Of a stretch of DNA of 35,925 nucleotides, positions 8,123 through 15,558 are shown in pieces (position 1 is the first letter of the stretch; each line of letters opens with the position of its first letter). The stretch lies in NCBI GenBank assembly GCA_025454775.1, contig JALONU010000013.1, positions 1 through 35,925 on the forward strand, given 5' to 3'. A program made the translations under genes and the position numbers. The stretch comes from Bacteroidales bacterium (GTDB taxonomy: Bacteria; Bacteroidota; Bacteroidia; Bacteroidales; VadinHA17). The notes beneath the pieces are model-generated. The model did not search any database. It was not told the DNA's origin and worked only from the letters and a program-made list of their open reading frames with translations.

Positions 8123-8142
8123 TGCAATTTTGTTAAATTGCA
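8123..8142. repeat. Perfect inverted repeat upstream of the dipeptidase gene
   Basis: TGCAATTT and AAATTGCA flank TGTT, giving a perfect 8-bp dyad 19 bases before the dipeptidase ATG at 8162. No T tract follows, so it is not a typical terminator. It could be an operator or a short RNA hairpin near the ribosome entry site. Confidence 0.5.
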
Positions 8143-8161
8143 TTGATAAAAACACCGGAGG

Positions 8162-9367
8162 ATGAAAAGATATTTGGCCATTCCGTTTTCACTGCTTTTA
8201 GTTGCTGGCTGCGGAACCTCAGAAGAAAAGCTTGTCAGGCAGGCAGACAGGATCCACGCCGACATACTTACGGTTGATACCCATTGTGACACACCTATGA
8301 ACCTGGCCCGCGACAATTTTGATCTCGGTGTCAGGAACGACAGGGGATGCGTGGACTTCCCGAGGATGAAGGAGGGTGGTCTTGATGCAGAGTTCTTCGC
8401 AGTCTTTACCGGACAGGGGCCAAGGAACGATTCTGCCTATAACGAAGTCTACAGGGAAGCCCTTGAGATATTTGATGCAATTCATTCCAACGTGAAGAAG
8501 AATTCTGCGTTAGCCGAGATTGCACTCTCACCGGGCGATGCATACAGGCTCAAGAGAAAGGGAAAAATAGCTGCATTCATAGGGGTTGAGAACGGATATC
8601 CGATTGGGAAAGACCTTTCGCGTATCAGCGAGTTTTATAATCTTGGCGCAAGATATATAACGCTAAGCCATTCATCTAATAACGACATATGTGACTCCTC
8701 TACCGATCCGGCCGGCCCTGAAAACAACGGCCTTTCCTCTTTCGGTGCTGAAGTGGTCAGGGAGATGAACCGTATTGGAATGATGGTGGATGTTTCGCAT
8801 ATCTCCGATGAATCCTTCTCCGATGTCATTCATACTTCAAAAGCGCCGGTGATAGCTTCGCACTCGTCTTGCCGGGCACTGTGCTCAAGTCCCAGGAATC
8901 TGACTGACGAGATGCTGCTTGCTCTTAAGGAGAACGGCGGAGTGATCCAGATCTGTATACTCAGCAATTACATTAAGGCTCCGGAACCTAACCCCGAACT
9001 TGATGCAAAGATGAAGGAACTGAGGGATAAATACGGTGATACCGGCAGGCTTACTGAAGAACAGAGACGTGCTATGCGCGAAGAACGGAGAGAGATCTAT
9101 AACACATACAGGAAACTGGCAACAGTTCCCGACGTCGTTGATCATATCGATCATGTTGTCCAGGTGGCAGGAATAGATTACGTAGGGATAGGCACCGATT
9201 TTGACGGAGGCGGGGGCGTTGAGGGCTGCATGACGGTTGCCGAAATGAAGAATATTACAATAGAACTCCTCAGAAGAGGGTACTCAAAGGCTGACATTGA
9301 AAAGATATGGGGCGGAAATGTAATGAGGGCCTTCCGGGAAGTTGAGAGAGCTGCCCAAAGCTCCTAG
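8162..9367 (+). CDS. M19-family (renal dipeptidase-like) lipoprotein dipeptidase
   Basis: This zinc dipeptidase of the amidohydrolase fold hydrolyses dipeptides. The 401 residues begin with a lipoprotein signal peptide whose lipobox LVAGC puts the acylated Cys at residue 17. Expected metal ligands are visible: His41 and Asp43 in DTHCDTP, the bridging Glu143 in IGVENGYP, His213 in DVSHISD and His234 in ASHSSCRAL. GIGTDFDGG near the C-terminus completes the family pattern. Length is typical. GGAGG lies just two bases before the ATG, too close for a good ribosome binding site. The lipobox implies a membrane-anchored enzyme exposed to the periplasm or surface. It is convergent with the VOC gene, only 23 bases away. 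Confidence 0.93.
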   Translation: MKRYLAIPFSLLLVAGCGTSEEKLVRQADRIHADILTVDTHCDTPMNLARDNFDLGVRNDRGCVDFPRMKEGGLDAEFFAVFTGQGPRNDSAYNEVYREALEIFDAIHSNVKKNSALAEIALSPGDAYRLKRKGKIAAFIGVENGYPIGKDLSRISEFYNLGARYITLSHSSNNDICDSSTDPAGPENNGLSSFGAEVVREMNRIGMMVDVSHISDESFSDVIHTSKAPVIASHSSCRALCSSPRNLTDEMLLALKENGGVIQICILSNYIKAPEPNPELDAKMKELRDKYGDTGRLTEEQRRAMREERREIYNTYRKLATVPDVVDHIDHVVQVAGIDYVGIGTDFDGGGGVEGCMTVAEMKNITIELLRRGYSKADIEKIWGGNVMRAFREVERAAQSS

Positions 9368-9390
9368 TTTATCTCGCGCAGAATAAGGTT

Positions 9391-10473
9391 TCAAAGTTTT
9401 ATCCTCGAGAACCTGAGGGTTTTAACCATCCATCCGGGAAGAGGTTTGTAAGGATCTCTTTTCTGAAGGTCAAGATACCAGTTAAGCTTTTTGATGAGCG
9501 GTATTTTATGCGATTCGACAAATTCTATCAGAGTGCCGTCGGGATCCTCTATATATGCAAAATGGCCTGCTGCCTCTCCCATGTCGAAACTGTTTCCTTC
9601 ATGGCTTTTCTTGCTGTCGACTTTGAAAGGAAATCCTCTTTCTTCGCATCTTGCCTTAAGTGCATCCATATTCCGGATGTCGTAGCAAAGATGGATAAAT
9701 CCCAGGTCTCCCCAGAATCTTCCTTCAAACAGTTTCCTTCCTTTATTACCCGGTACTGAAACCAGCTCTATCTCACTTTTGCCGAAAAGGCGGCTGAATG
9801 GTCCTGCCTCCGGTAAGGTTCTCCTGAGGAGTACTCTCCTGGTCTCAGCTTTTCCTCCGGGCAGAACCTCCAGGTCAGGGAATATCCCTGTCCTGTCATA
9901 CGTAACTTCGTCATATCCCAGGATATCGGAATAGACCGGAAGTGATTTATCAACGTCGGAAACGCCGATTATGGCTCCGTACGAGCCGCCTGACGGTTTA
10001 TTTTCATTCATTAACCATCCCTGGCGCTCTATCATCTGAAAAATATTGCCGTAAGGATCCCTGACAAAAAAGCTAAGTGTCCCGTCAGGTCCTGTTTTGG
10101 GTTCTTCCGGCAGAACAGTACCCTTGTTTTTATAGAATGAGTATGCTTCTTTAATGTTTTTTACCTTCATCTTGCAGACAAGTATCCCCAGGTCTCCTAT
10201 TCCAGGCTCTCCGCTGAAGGCTACCGGTTCCCTTCCCTTATACTGCCAGATCTCAAAACCGCCTCCGCTCTGCAGGTTTATTGCAAGCACAGCATGCCTG
10301 CTTCTCGGCTTGCCGCCCGTATATGGAAGCATCAGCCTGGCTTCAGACTCATCCTCAAATATCCTGCAATCCATCCCGAACTGGCTGATATACCATTTCC
10401 AGGCTTCACGGAGATCCTTAACCCCGATGCCTATCTGCTGAATCCCGCAGATCACATAATCCTTCATCACCAT
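9391..10473 (-). CDS. VOC-family protein with two tandem glyoxalase-like domains
   Basis: The 360-residue protein contains four beta-alpha-beta-beta-beta modules, that is two vicinal-oxygen-chelate domains, at about residues 8-152 and 164-320. Modules open with IGIGVKDLREAWKWY, LGILVCKMKVKNIKEAY, IIGVSDVDKSLPVY and FIHLCYDIRNMDAL. Glutamates that usually bind metal remain (NIFQMIE, TLIEFVE), but the first-strand histidine appears replaced in three of the four modules, so metal use is uncertain. The family covers glyoxalases, dioxygenases and epimerases, and I cannot choose among them. It is the last gene of a three-gene minus-strand operon, six bases after the dehydrogenase stop. That context suggests lipid or aldehyde chemistry, by inference only. 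Confidence 0.85.
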   Translation of the reverse strand: MVMKDYVICGIQQIGIGVKDLREAWKWYISQFGMDCRIFEDESEARLMLPYTGGKPRSRHAVLAINLQSGGGFEIWQYKGREPVAFSGEPGIGDLGILVCKMKVKNIKEAYSFYKNKGTVLPEEPKTGPDGTLSFFVRDPYGNIFQMIERQGWLMNENKPSGGSYGAIIGVSDVDKSLPVYSDILGYDEVTYDRTGIFPDLEVLPGGKAETRRVLLRRTLPEAGPFSRLFGKSEIELVSVPGNKGRKLFEGRFWGDLGFIHLCYDIRNMDALKARCEERGFPFKVDSKKSHEGNSFDMGEAAGHFAYIEDPDGTLIEFVESHKIPLIKKLNWYLDLQKRDPYKPLPGWMVKTLRFSRIKL

Positions 10474-10479
10474 ACTTTA

Positions 10480-11286
10480 TTATGTCGATTTAACTTTATC
10501 TCCTATCCTGAAGAACAGCCATGGCCATATCCTTCTTATATGAAGCATAATAAGCTCTCCTCCTCCTACGAGTATCTCCCTTTTGTTCCGGGCGAGGCCT
10601 TTCAGGATAATCCAGGCTGCTTTCTGAGGAGTTATGCCCCTGTCGAGCCCCTGGTCCATTCTGCCGTGTTCCTTACCTGCTGCATCGAGTGCGTGCAGTG
10701 AAATGTTTGTCCTTACCCTTCCTGGTATTATGACGGTTGTCCTTATGTTATTATTTTTATTCTCGAGATAGAGAGTCTCGAAGAAACCGTGCAAGGCCTG
10801 TTTTGATGCCGAATAAGCCGATCGCAGGGGAAACCCGAACCTTCCTGAAATGCTGCTGGTAGCGGCAATGTGCCCCGACCGCTGCCTGATCATATGTGGT
10901 AGCACGGCTTTGGTGAGAGCAATAGTCCCGAAGTAGTTGATCTCGAATATTTTCCTGTCAAGCCACAAGGGTGTTTCATCAATCCTCGCACGCTGGCTTA
11001 TTCCGCCTATGTTGATGAGAAAGTCGATACCTCCCAGCTCAGATATCTTTTCTTCTGCAAATGAAAGAATATTATCCGTTGATGCCAGGTCGAAGGGAGC
11101 GATGACCAGCTTTTGTGTTTTTTCACCACAAAGGCCTGCAACCCTCTTAAGTCCTTCTTCATCATTTGATGATATTATCAGGGAGACTCCAATATCAGCC
11201 AATTCATGTACAATAGCTTCGCCTATTCCGGATGAGGCGCCGGTAACCCATACTTTTTTCCCCTGGAAATACTTCTTCACCCTCAT
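10480..11286 (-). CDS. Short-chain dehydrogenase/reductase (SDR)
   Basis: This 268-residue classical SDR is an NAD(P)-dependent oxidoreductase. The cofactor motif TGASSGIG is at residues 15-22. The usual NAGG is NIGG here (92-95). The catalytic set is Asn117 (INYFG), Ser145 and Tyr158 with Lys162 (YSASK). A hydrophobic C-terminal stretch (IRRIWPWLFFRIGD) may associate with the membrane, as in lipid-acting SDRs. The substrate is unknown. It lies three bases after the acyltransferase gene and six before the VOC gene, so all three are probably co-transcribed. A DHRS7-like or 3-oxoacyl-reductase-like role is possible. Confidence 0.9.
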   Translation of the reverse strand: MRVKKYFQGKKVWVTGASSGIGEAIVHELADIGVSLIISSNDEEGLKRVAGLCGEKTQKLVIAPFDLASTDNILSFAEEKISELGGIDFLINIGGISQRARIDETPLWLDRKIFEINYFGTIALTKAVLPHMIRQRSGHIAATSSISGRFGFPLRSAYSASKQALHGFFETLYLENKNNNIRTTVIIPGRVRTNISLHALDAAGKEHGRMDQGLDRGITPQKAAWIILKGLARNKREILVGGGELIMLHIRRIWPWLFFRIGDKVKST

Positions 11287-11289
11287 TTG

Positions 11290-12618
11290 TCACAGACTTG
11301 ACACAAGCTTTACAAGCTCATCATGATTATTCCTGAGCTTCAGGAAGTAGCTGTTCTTCTTTCCGAGGTAATATTTAATCCTGAATCCTCCTATGACACG
11401 CATAAGCAGCAGATAGTAATTCCACGCAAATAAGCCTGCCATGGGTAAAGAAAGGAAGATAAGGAGAGCGATCCACCATTTGGGAATGAAAACCAGCATT
11501 AGAATAAGGAAGACCGGGGTCAGAATGAGATAGAATGCGAGGGATAATCCGAATTTTACTGTGGAACGGAATTGTTCGTCCTTTATTTTCCGGCTCTGCA
11601 GGTTTGGAAATTCAAGAAAAGCCAGGTTGAAAATGTTGCCGTAAAGGAAGAGGGGGAATGTTGCCACGAGTCCAAGTGCTCCGGCCAGAAGCCATCCAAG
11701 AGGATGTCTTTTCTTCGCCAGGTACCTGTAACCCGTTTTAAGCTCTTTTGCCTTTTTCCTGACCTCAAGGCTCAATAAACATATCTTGTTGTAAAGTGGC
11801 AGGTCGGATATTTTCAGCCTGTTCATCTTGTCAACCAGGATCCTGTCGCGAAAGAGTTTGGGTATTTTTATTTTGTCGCTGTAACGGTCGTTTATTATAG
11901 TCCTGAGCTCATTAATAGCCTCATAATCTTCCTCAGACTCGATGTGGACAATGATCTTTTTCATTTCAGAGGATAATCTGCTGCGCAGTTCATTGAAGGC
12001 AACTTCAGGGCTCTTTTTATAAATCTCGTGATATTCCGAAACTTCAATGGGTTTGCCATAAATGACTGTAAGTACCTCCCTGTACCTGAAATAATGTGAG
12101 AATTCGAGTCCAACAGGGATGATCTGTATATTGAGCTTGAAATCCGATGCTTCTTCTGCCTGGAATGCCACTCTGCAGATACCCTTCTTCAGCTGCCGGA
12201 GTCTCCTGAATCCTGCATGGTTTCCTTCGGGAAGTATCACAAGCCCTCTCTTATTGCGGATCACTTCAATTGTCTTGTCAAAAGTCTCATCGTTGCCTAT
12301 TACGCTTCTGAAACCGTCACGTATCCTGTAAACAGGAAGCATTTTCAGGAAGTACAGGAGTCTTGCAATGAATTTGTTTTTAAAAATATCAGCACGCGTG
12401 AGAAAAACAGGCTGCCCCCTGAGGGTGAACAGAACGGCGAGTGCATCCATCAGTGCATTCTGATGGTTGGGAGCAAATATCAGATGTTTATCGGGATTGA
12501 CATTATCGAGTCCGAGAACTATGATCTTTCTGTAAAACACATTGTTATGCCAGAATCCAACTATCTTCTTGAGGATCGCATATCTATCCGAGTATTTCTC
12601 GATGTTTTTTCTGCTCAT
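11290..12618 (-). CDS. PlsC-like (LPLAT family) acyltransferase with C-terminal membrane segments
   Basis: This protein belongs to the glycerolipid acyltransferase superfamily, which moves acyl chains to a glycerolipid acceptor. The 442 residues show a catalytic block APNHQNALMDAL with His52 and Asp58. The spacing is H-X5-D rather than the usual H-X4-D, in the style of the NHxNALxD branch. The second block is ILPEGNHAGFRRLRQLKKG around Glu131-Gly132. After about residue 310 there are several hydrophobic segments, giving a membrane-anchored C-terminal half absent from simple PlsC. It is the first gene of the acyltransferase-SDR-VOC operon. The exact acceptor (glycerol-3-phosphate, lysophosphatidate or another lipid) cannot be read from the sequence. 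Confidence 0.87.
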   Translation of the reverse strand: MSRKNIEKYSDRYAILKKIVGFWHNNVFYRKIIVLGLDNVNPDKHLIFAPNHQNALMDALAVLFTLRGQPVFLTRADIFKNKFIARLLYFLKMLPVYRIRDGFRSVIGNDETFDKTIEVIRNKRGLVILPEGNHAGFRRLRQLKKGICRVAFQAEEASDFKLNIQIIPVGLEFSHYFRYREVLTVIYGKPIEVSEYHEIYKKSPEVAFNELRSRLSSEMKKIIVHIESEEDYEAINELRTIINDRYSDKIKIPKLFRDRILVDKMNRLKISDLPLYNKICLLSLEVRKKAKELKTGYRYLAKKRHPLGWLLAGALGLVATFPLFLYGNIFNLAFLEFPNLQSRKIKDEQFRSTVKFGLSLAFYLILTPVFLILMLVFIPKWWIALLIFLSLPMAGLFAWNYYLLLMRVIGGFRIKYYLGKKNSYFLKLRNNHDELVKLVSSL

Positions 12619-12671
12619 TCCGATTGATTGTCAGGCAATAAAACCAGGGCTGAATGATATTGTTGCAAGTT

Positions 12672-12700
12672 AAAAAAAATGCCATCTCTGGTCAGGGATG
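12672..12700 (-). terminator. Rho-independent terminator of the prs-rplY-pth-S4 gene group
   Basis: Read on the minus strand, CATCCCTG (12700-12693) pairs with CAGAGATG (12690-12683), one G-U pair included. After three more bases comes a run of eight T (12679-12672). It lies 60 bases beyond the stop of the S4-domain gene and before the acyltransferase gene. Confidence 0.75.
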
Positions 12701-12760
12701 ATGACGATTTTAAACTTTTTTATAAGTTATTTACGTCTTTATACTACCTTTTGCCGGCTG

Positions 12761-13147
12761 TCAGAATCCATCCTGCCACCTGTCGATACTCCTTCTCTCT
12801 TTCTTGGTGGGACGTCCTGTTCCCTTTCTCCTGTAGCCGGTCGTAACGGAACGGCTTATCTCAATCTTTTGCTTTTCGGATTCCGGGGTAAGGTCCTCAA
12901 GAAAACCGGGGACAAGCTTTGCGGAAACGCGGTTTTCGACCGGGAGCTTTATTCTGTATGTATAGTTTACAGGGGGTTTCTTTACCGTCAGCATTTCTCC
13001 GCCTTCGATCATCCTTGAAGGCTTGGTCGGCATATTATTCACAAGTATCCTTCCCATGCGGCATTCATCAGAGGCAATGCTTCTTGTTTTGAATAGCCTG
13101 ACGGCCCAGAGGAATTTATCGATCCTGACCTGAGTTATTTCAGTCAT
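12761..13147 (-). CDS. S4-domain RNA-binding protein, Hsp15/HslR-like
   Basis: The 128-residue protein carries an N-terminal S4 RNA-binding domain: RIDKFLWAVRLFKTRSIASD, then GRILVNNMPTKPSRMIEGGE. In E. coli, Hsp15 binds stalled 50S subunits that still carry peptidyl-tRNA. The basic C-terminal stretch (RRKGTGRPTKKERRSID) is typical of this group. The start codon overlaps the pth stop by four bases (ATGA), so the two are translationally coupled. That fits a shared role in clearing or recycling peptidyl-tRNA. Confidence 0.9.
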   Translation of the reverse strand: MTEITQVRIDKFLWAVRLFKTRSIASDECRMGRILVNNMPTKPSRMIEGGEMLTVKKPPVNYTYRIKLPVENRVSAKLVPGFLEDLTPESEKQKIEISRSVTTGYRRKGTGRPTKKERRSIDRWQDGF

Positions 13148-13743
13148 TTCCCTTCCTCTCCGCTGTTTTCTGTCATTTTGCCAGCCTTGTTAAAGGCTGT
13201 CATGGTCAGTTCCGTACCTGCTGTACCAAATGAAAGTATCATTTCGCTGACGGTAGGGATACTTTTGCTGAGTATCTTCTTTTCCTCCTCGTCCCATACG
13301 CTGAGAACGTAATCGACCTGTGATCCCTTTCTGAAGTTGCTGCCGATCCCTATCCGTATCCTTGCGTAGTTATCTGTACCGAGCGTGGAGATGATATGTG
13401 CGAGTCCGTTATGTCCCCCGGCGCCTCCCTTGGGTCTCATCCTGAAGCTCCCGAGCGGGAGTGCCAGATCATCGACAATGACAAGGAGGTTTTCAACGGG
13501 TATTTTTTCCTTTTGCAGCCAGTATCTTACGGCATTACCACTGAGGTTCATGAAGGTAGTTGGCTTGAGAAGGACAAATTCCCTTCCCTTATGCTTCAGG
13601 GAGCATACAAAGCCGTACCTCCTGTCCTTAAAAGAAGCATTGGATGTCCTGGCAAGGGCATCCAATACCGTGAATCCTATGTTGTGACGCGTGTCTGAGT
13701 ATTCGTCACCTGCGTTTCCCAGGCCAACTATCAGATATTTCAT
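13144..13743 (-). CDS. pth: Peptidyl-tRNA hydrolase
   Basis: Pth releases tRNA from peptidyl-tRNA that has dropped off the ribosome. The 199 residues begin MKYLIVGLGNAGDEYSDTRH, with the catalytic His20 and Asn10. TFMNLSG, the VIVDDLALPLGSFRMRPKGG segment and GGHNGLAHI are all canonical. Length is normal. It sits between rplY and the S4-domain gene in the order prs, rplY, pth, S4 protein, which I recall as conserved in Bacteroidota, and it overlaps the S4 gene by four bases. Confidence 0.97.
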   Translation of the reverse strand: MKYLIVGLGNAGDEYSDTRHNIGFTVLDALARTSNASFKDRRYGFVCSLKHKGREFVLLKPTTFMNLSGNAVRYWLQKEKIPVENLLVIVDDLALPLGSFRMRPKGGAGGHNGLAHIISTLGTDNYARIRIGIGSNFRKGSQVDYVLSVWDEEEKKILSKSIPTVSEMILSFGTAGTELTMTAFNKAGKMTENSGEEGK

Positions 13744-13770
13744 TGTGCCTGTTTATGTTAGTCTTTGAGA

Positions 13771-14460
13771 TTATTTTTTCTCCTTCTCTTTGTCCTTCTC
13801 TTTATCTTTTTCCTTACCCTTTTCCTCTGCAGGAGCAGCACCTTCAGCTCCTTCGGCAGCAGCGGCAGCGGCAGCGGCAGCTGCTTCAGCAGCTTCTTCC
13901 TCTTCTGTCTTGAGCGCGACACGTGAAGTAGTTACTGTGACTACGGTTGTAAATTTGGGCTCGATAAGTTCGATATTATCATATTTAAGTTCTCCCGCCT
14001 TTATTGAATGGGCGATTTTAAGCTCGGTAACATCAACCAACAGCTCCTCGGGAAGCTTGTCTGCCATACCTTTGACCTTAAGATGCCTTCTGTTGACGAT
14101 AAGCTTACCGCCGGCTTTTACTCCGACTGATTCACCTGTTACCGTCACCGGAATATCGATGATCACCGGCTTGTTCTCATGTATTTGAGTGAAATCGGCA
14201 TGTAGTATTCTGTCGGTTACAGGATGGAACTGCATATCATGGAGAACTGCATTATACTCCTGGTCTTCAAGGCTTATCTTCACGAGATGAGCTTCATGGG
14301 TATATACCAGGTTCTTAAAGCTCAGCTCGGGAGCGGTAAAATGGATGTTCTTTTCCTGTCCGTAAATAACGCAGGGAACTCCTCCTTCTTTTCTTACCTG
14401 TTTTGTGCTTCTTTTCCCAAGCTCATTCCGGAGACTTCCTCTGATTTCTATAGTCTTCAT
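13771..14460 (-). CDS. rplY: 50S ribosomal protein L25/general stress protein Ctc
   Basis: L25 of the Ctc/TL5 type binds loop E of 5S rRNA in the large subunit. The 229 residues comprise the L25 core (about 1-92, MKTIEIRGSLRNELGKRST), the beta-rich TL5 C-terminal domain (about 95-183) and a 45-residue tail. The tail starts with acidic and alanine-rich sequence containing ten consecutive Ala, then becomes alternating Lys-Glu/Lys-Asp repeats. It is encoded by short tandem repeats of GCN and KEKD codons. The gene is preceded by its own promoter inside the end of prs and by a 37-nt structured leader that resembles 5S loop E, which suggests autoregulation. Confidence 0.96.
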   Translation of the reverse strand: MKTIEIRGSLRNELGKRSTKQVRKEGGVPCVIYGQEKNIHFTAPELSFKNLVYTHEAHLVKISLEDQEYNAVLHDMQFHPVTDRILHADFTQIHENKPVIIDIPVTVTGESVGVKAGGKLIVNRRHLKVKGMADKLPEELLVDVTELKIAHSIKAGELKYDNIELIEPKFTTVVTVTTSRVALKTEEEEAAEAAAAAAAAAAEGAEGAAPAEEKGKEKDKEKDKEKEKK

Positions 14461-14475
14461 TCTTAATGGTTTTGT

Positions 14476-14512
14476 GTGCTACTAAATCCCGTGTAACGGG
14501 ACCCCATCGCAC
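14476..14512 (-). promoter_or_regulatory. Candidate rplY leader element resembling 5S rRNA loop E
   Basis: On the minus strand the leader folds as outer helix GTGC/GCAC (4 bp), internal loop GATGGGG opposite TTTAGTA (7x7), inner helix TCCCGT/ACGGGA (6 bp) and a TAC loop. Loop E of bacterial 5S rRNA is, from memory of E. coli, GATGGTA opposite GAGAGTA, also 7x7 and flanked by helices. Five of seven bases on one strand and four of seven on the other agree. All four pairs next to the outer helix are identical, and the other three become G-T oppositions. L25 binds loop E, and the element ends 15 bases before the rplY ATG. An autoregulatory decoy is therefore likely but untested. Confidence 0.6.
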
Positions 14513-14537
14513 GTTCGACATCTAAAAAATTGGACTG

Positions 14538-14568
14538 CAAATATATATCAAAGGAATCAGAATACAAA
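14538..14568 (-). promoter_or_regulatory. rplY promoter inside the 3' end of prs
   Basis: On the minus strand TTTG (14568-14565) is followed after exactly 19 bases by TATATTTG (14545-14538), a full match to the Bacteroidota sigma consensus. The predicted start near 14531 gives a leader of about 70 bases containing the hairpin element. The -33 box lies in the last codons of prs. Confidence 0.8.
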
Positions 14569-15495
14569 ATTAATGCTGATGGACGAGTTTGTATTGACAG
14601 CCTGGATGGTGCTGGCGAATATTTCGGCGATTGAAAGGACCTTGATCTTTTCTGAGTGAACGCTGATAGGGATGGAATCTGTAACTACGAGCTCCTCAAT
14701 GGAGGATTTGTTGATTCTTTCCACTGCATTCCCCGACAATATGGGGTGTGTAGCGAAAGCCCTGATGCTTTTTGCGCCTCTTTCCTTCATCATTTCTGCG
14801 GCAAGGACCAATGTGCCTGCAGTGTCAACCATGTCGTCAACGATAACCACATTTCTGCCTTCCACCTCCCCGATTATCGACATTTCCTCGATTACATTGG
14901 GTTTTTTCCTGAGCTTATAGCAAAGAACCATTTCCGACTGGAGGTGCCTGGAATATGCGTTTGCCCTCTTTGATCCTCCCATGTCGGGTGCCGAGATTGT
15001 CAGGTTATCGAGATTAAGGTTGCTGATGTAGGGAGCAAAGAGTGCCGAGCTGTACAGGTGGTCGACCGGTACATTGAAGAAACCCTGTATCTGGTCGGCA
15101 TGCAGATCCATGGTTATTATCCTGTCCACCCCCGCTGCGCTGAGCAGGTCGGCGGTAAGCTTTGATCCGATGGATACCCTCGGCCTGTCCTTCCTGTCCT
15201 GGCGTGCATAGCCATAATAGGGGATGACGGCAATGACCTTGTAAGCGGAAGCCCTTTTTGCAGCATCGATCATCAGAAGGAGTTCAAGCAGGTTTTCTGC
15301 AGGAGGATTCGTTGACTGGACAATGAAGACCATATCGCCCCTGACGGATTCATCAAAGGAGGGCTGAAATTCGCCATCCGCAAACCTGGTTACAGAGCTT
15401 TTTCCCAGTTCCATCCCAAGCTGCTCCGCTATCTTAACGGATAACTGCCTGGAAGCCCTGCAGGAAAAGAGTTTCATAGGAGCTTTCCCGTACAT
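14557..15495 (-). CDS. prs: Ribose-phosphate pyrophosphokinase
   Basis: Prs makes phosphoribosyl pyrophosphate from ribose 5-phosphate and ATP for nucleotide, histidine and NAD synthesis. The 312-residue protein has VIPYYGYARQDRKDRPR (ATP site), MDLHADQIQGFF and the PRPP-binding loop VIVDDMVDTAGT. Length is typical. The start MYGKAPMKLFSCRAS aligns with family starts; an internal Met seven residues in is possible. A -7 box TAATTTTG lies upstream. rplY has its own promoter overlapping the prs 3' end, so prs and rplY can be expressed separately. Confidence 0.97.
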   Translation of the reverse strand: MYGKAPMKLFSCRASRQLSVKIAEQLGMELGKSSVTRFADGEFQPSFDESVRGDMVFIVQSTNPPAENLLELLLMIDAAKRASAYKVIAVIPYYGYARQDRKDRPRVSIGSKLTADLLSAAGVDRIITMDLHADQIQGFFNVPVDHLYSSALFAPYISNLNLDNLTISAPDMGGSKRANAYSRHLQSEMVLCYKLRKKPNVIEEMSIIGEVEGRNVVIVDDMVDTAGTLVLAAEMMKERGAKSIRAFATHPILSGNAVERINKSSIEELVVTDSIPISVHSEKIKVLSIAEIFASTIQAVNTNSSISINFVF

Positions 15496-15534
15496 GTCGT
15501 TTAAATTTGCTGTTGTGATTCACTCATTCCCCTG

Positions 15535-15542
15535 CAAAATTA
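15535..15542 (-). promoter_or_regulatory. Probable -7 box of prs
   Basis: On the minus strand TAATTTTG (15542-15535) matches TAnnTTTG exactly, about 40 bases before the prs ATG. No clear TTTG is found at the expected -33 distance, so this is a partial promoter call. Confidence 0.45.
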
Positions 15543-15558
15543 AATATTCTATGCGACA

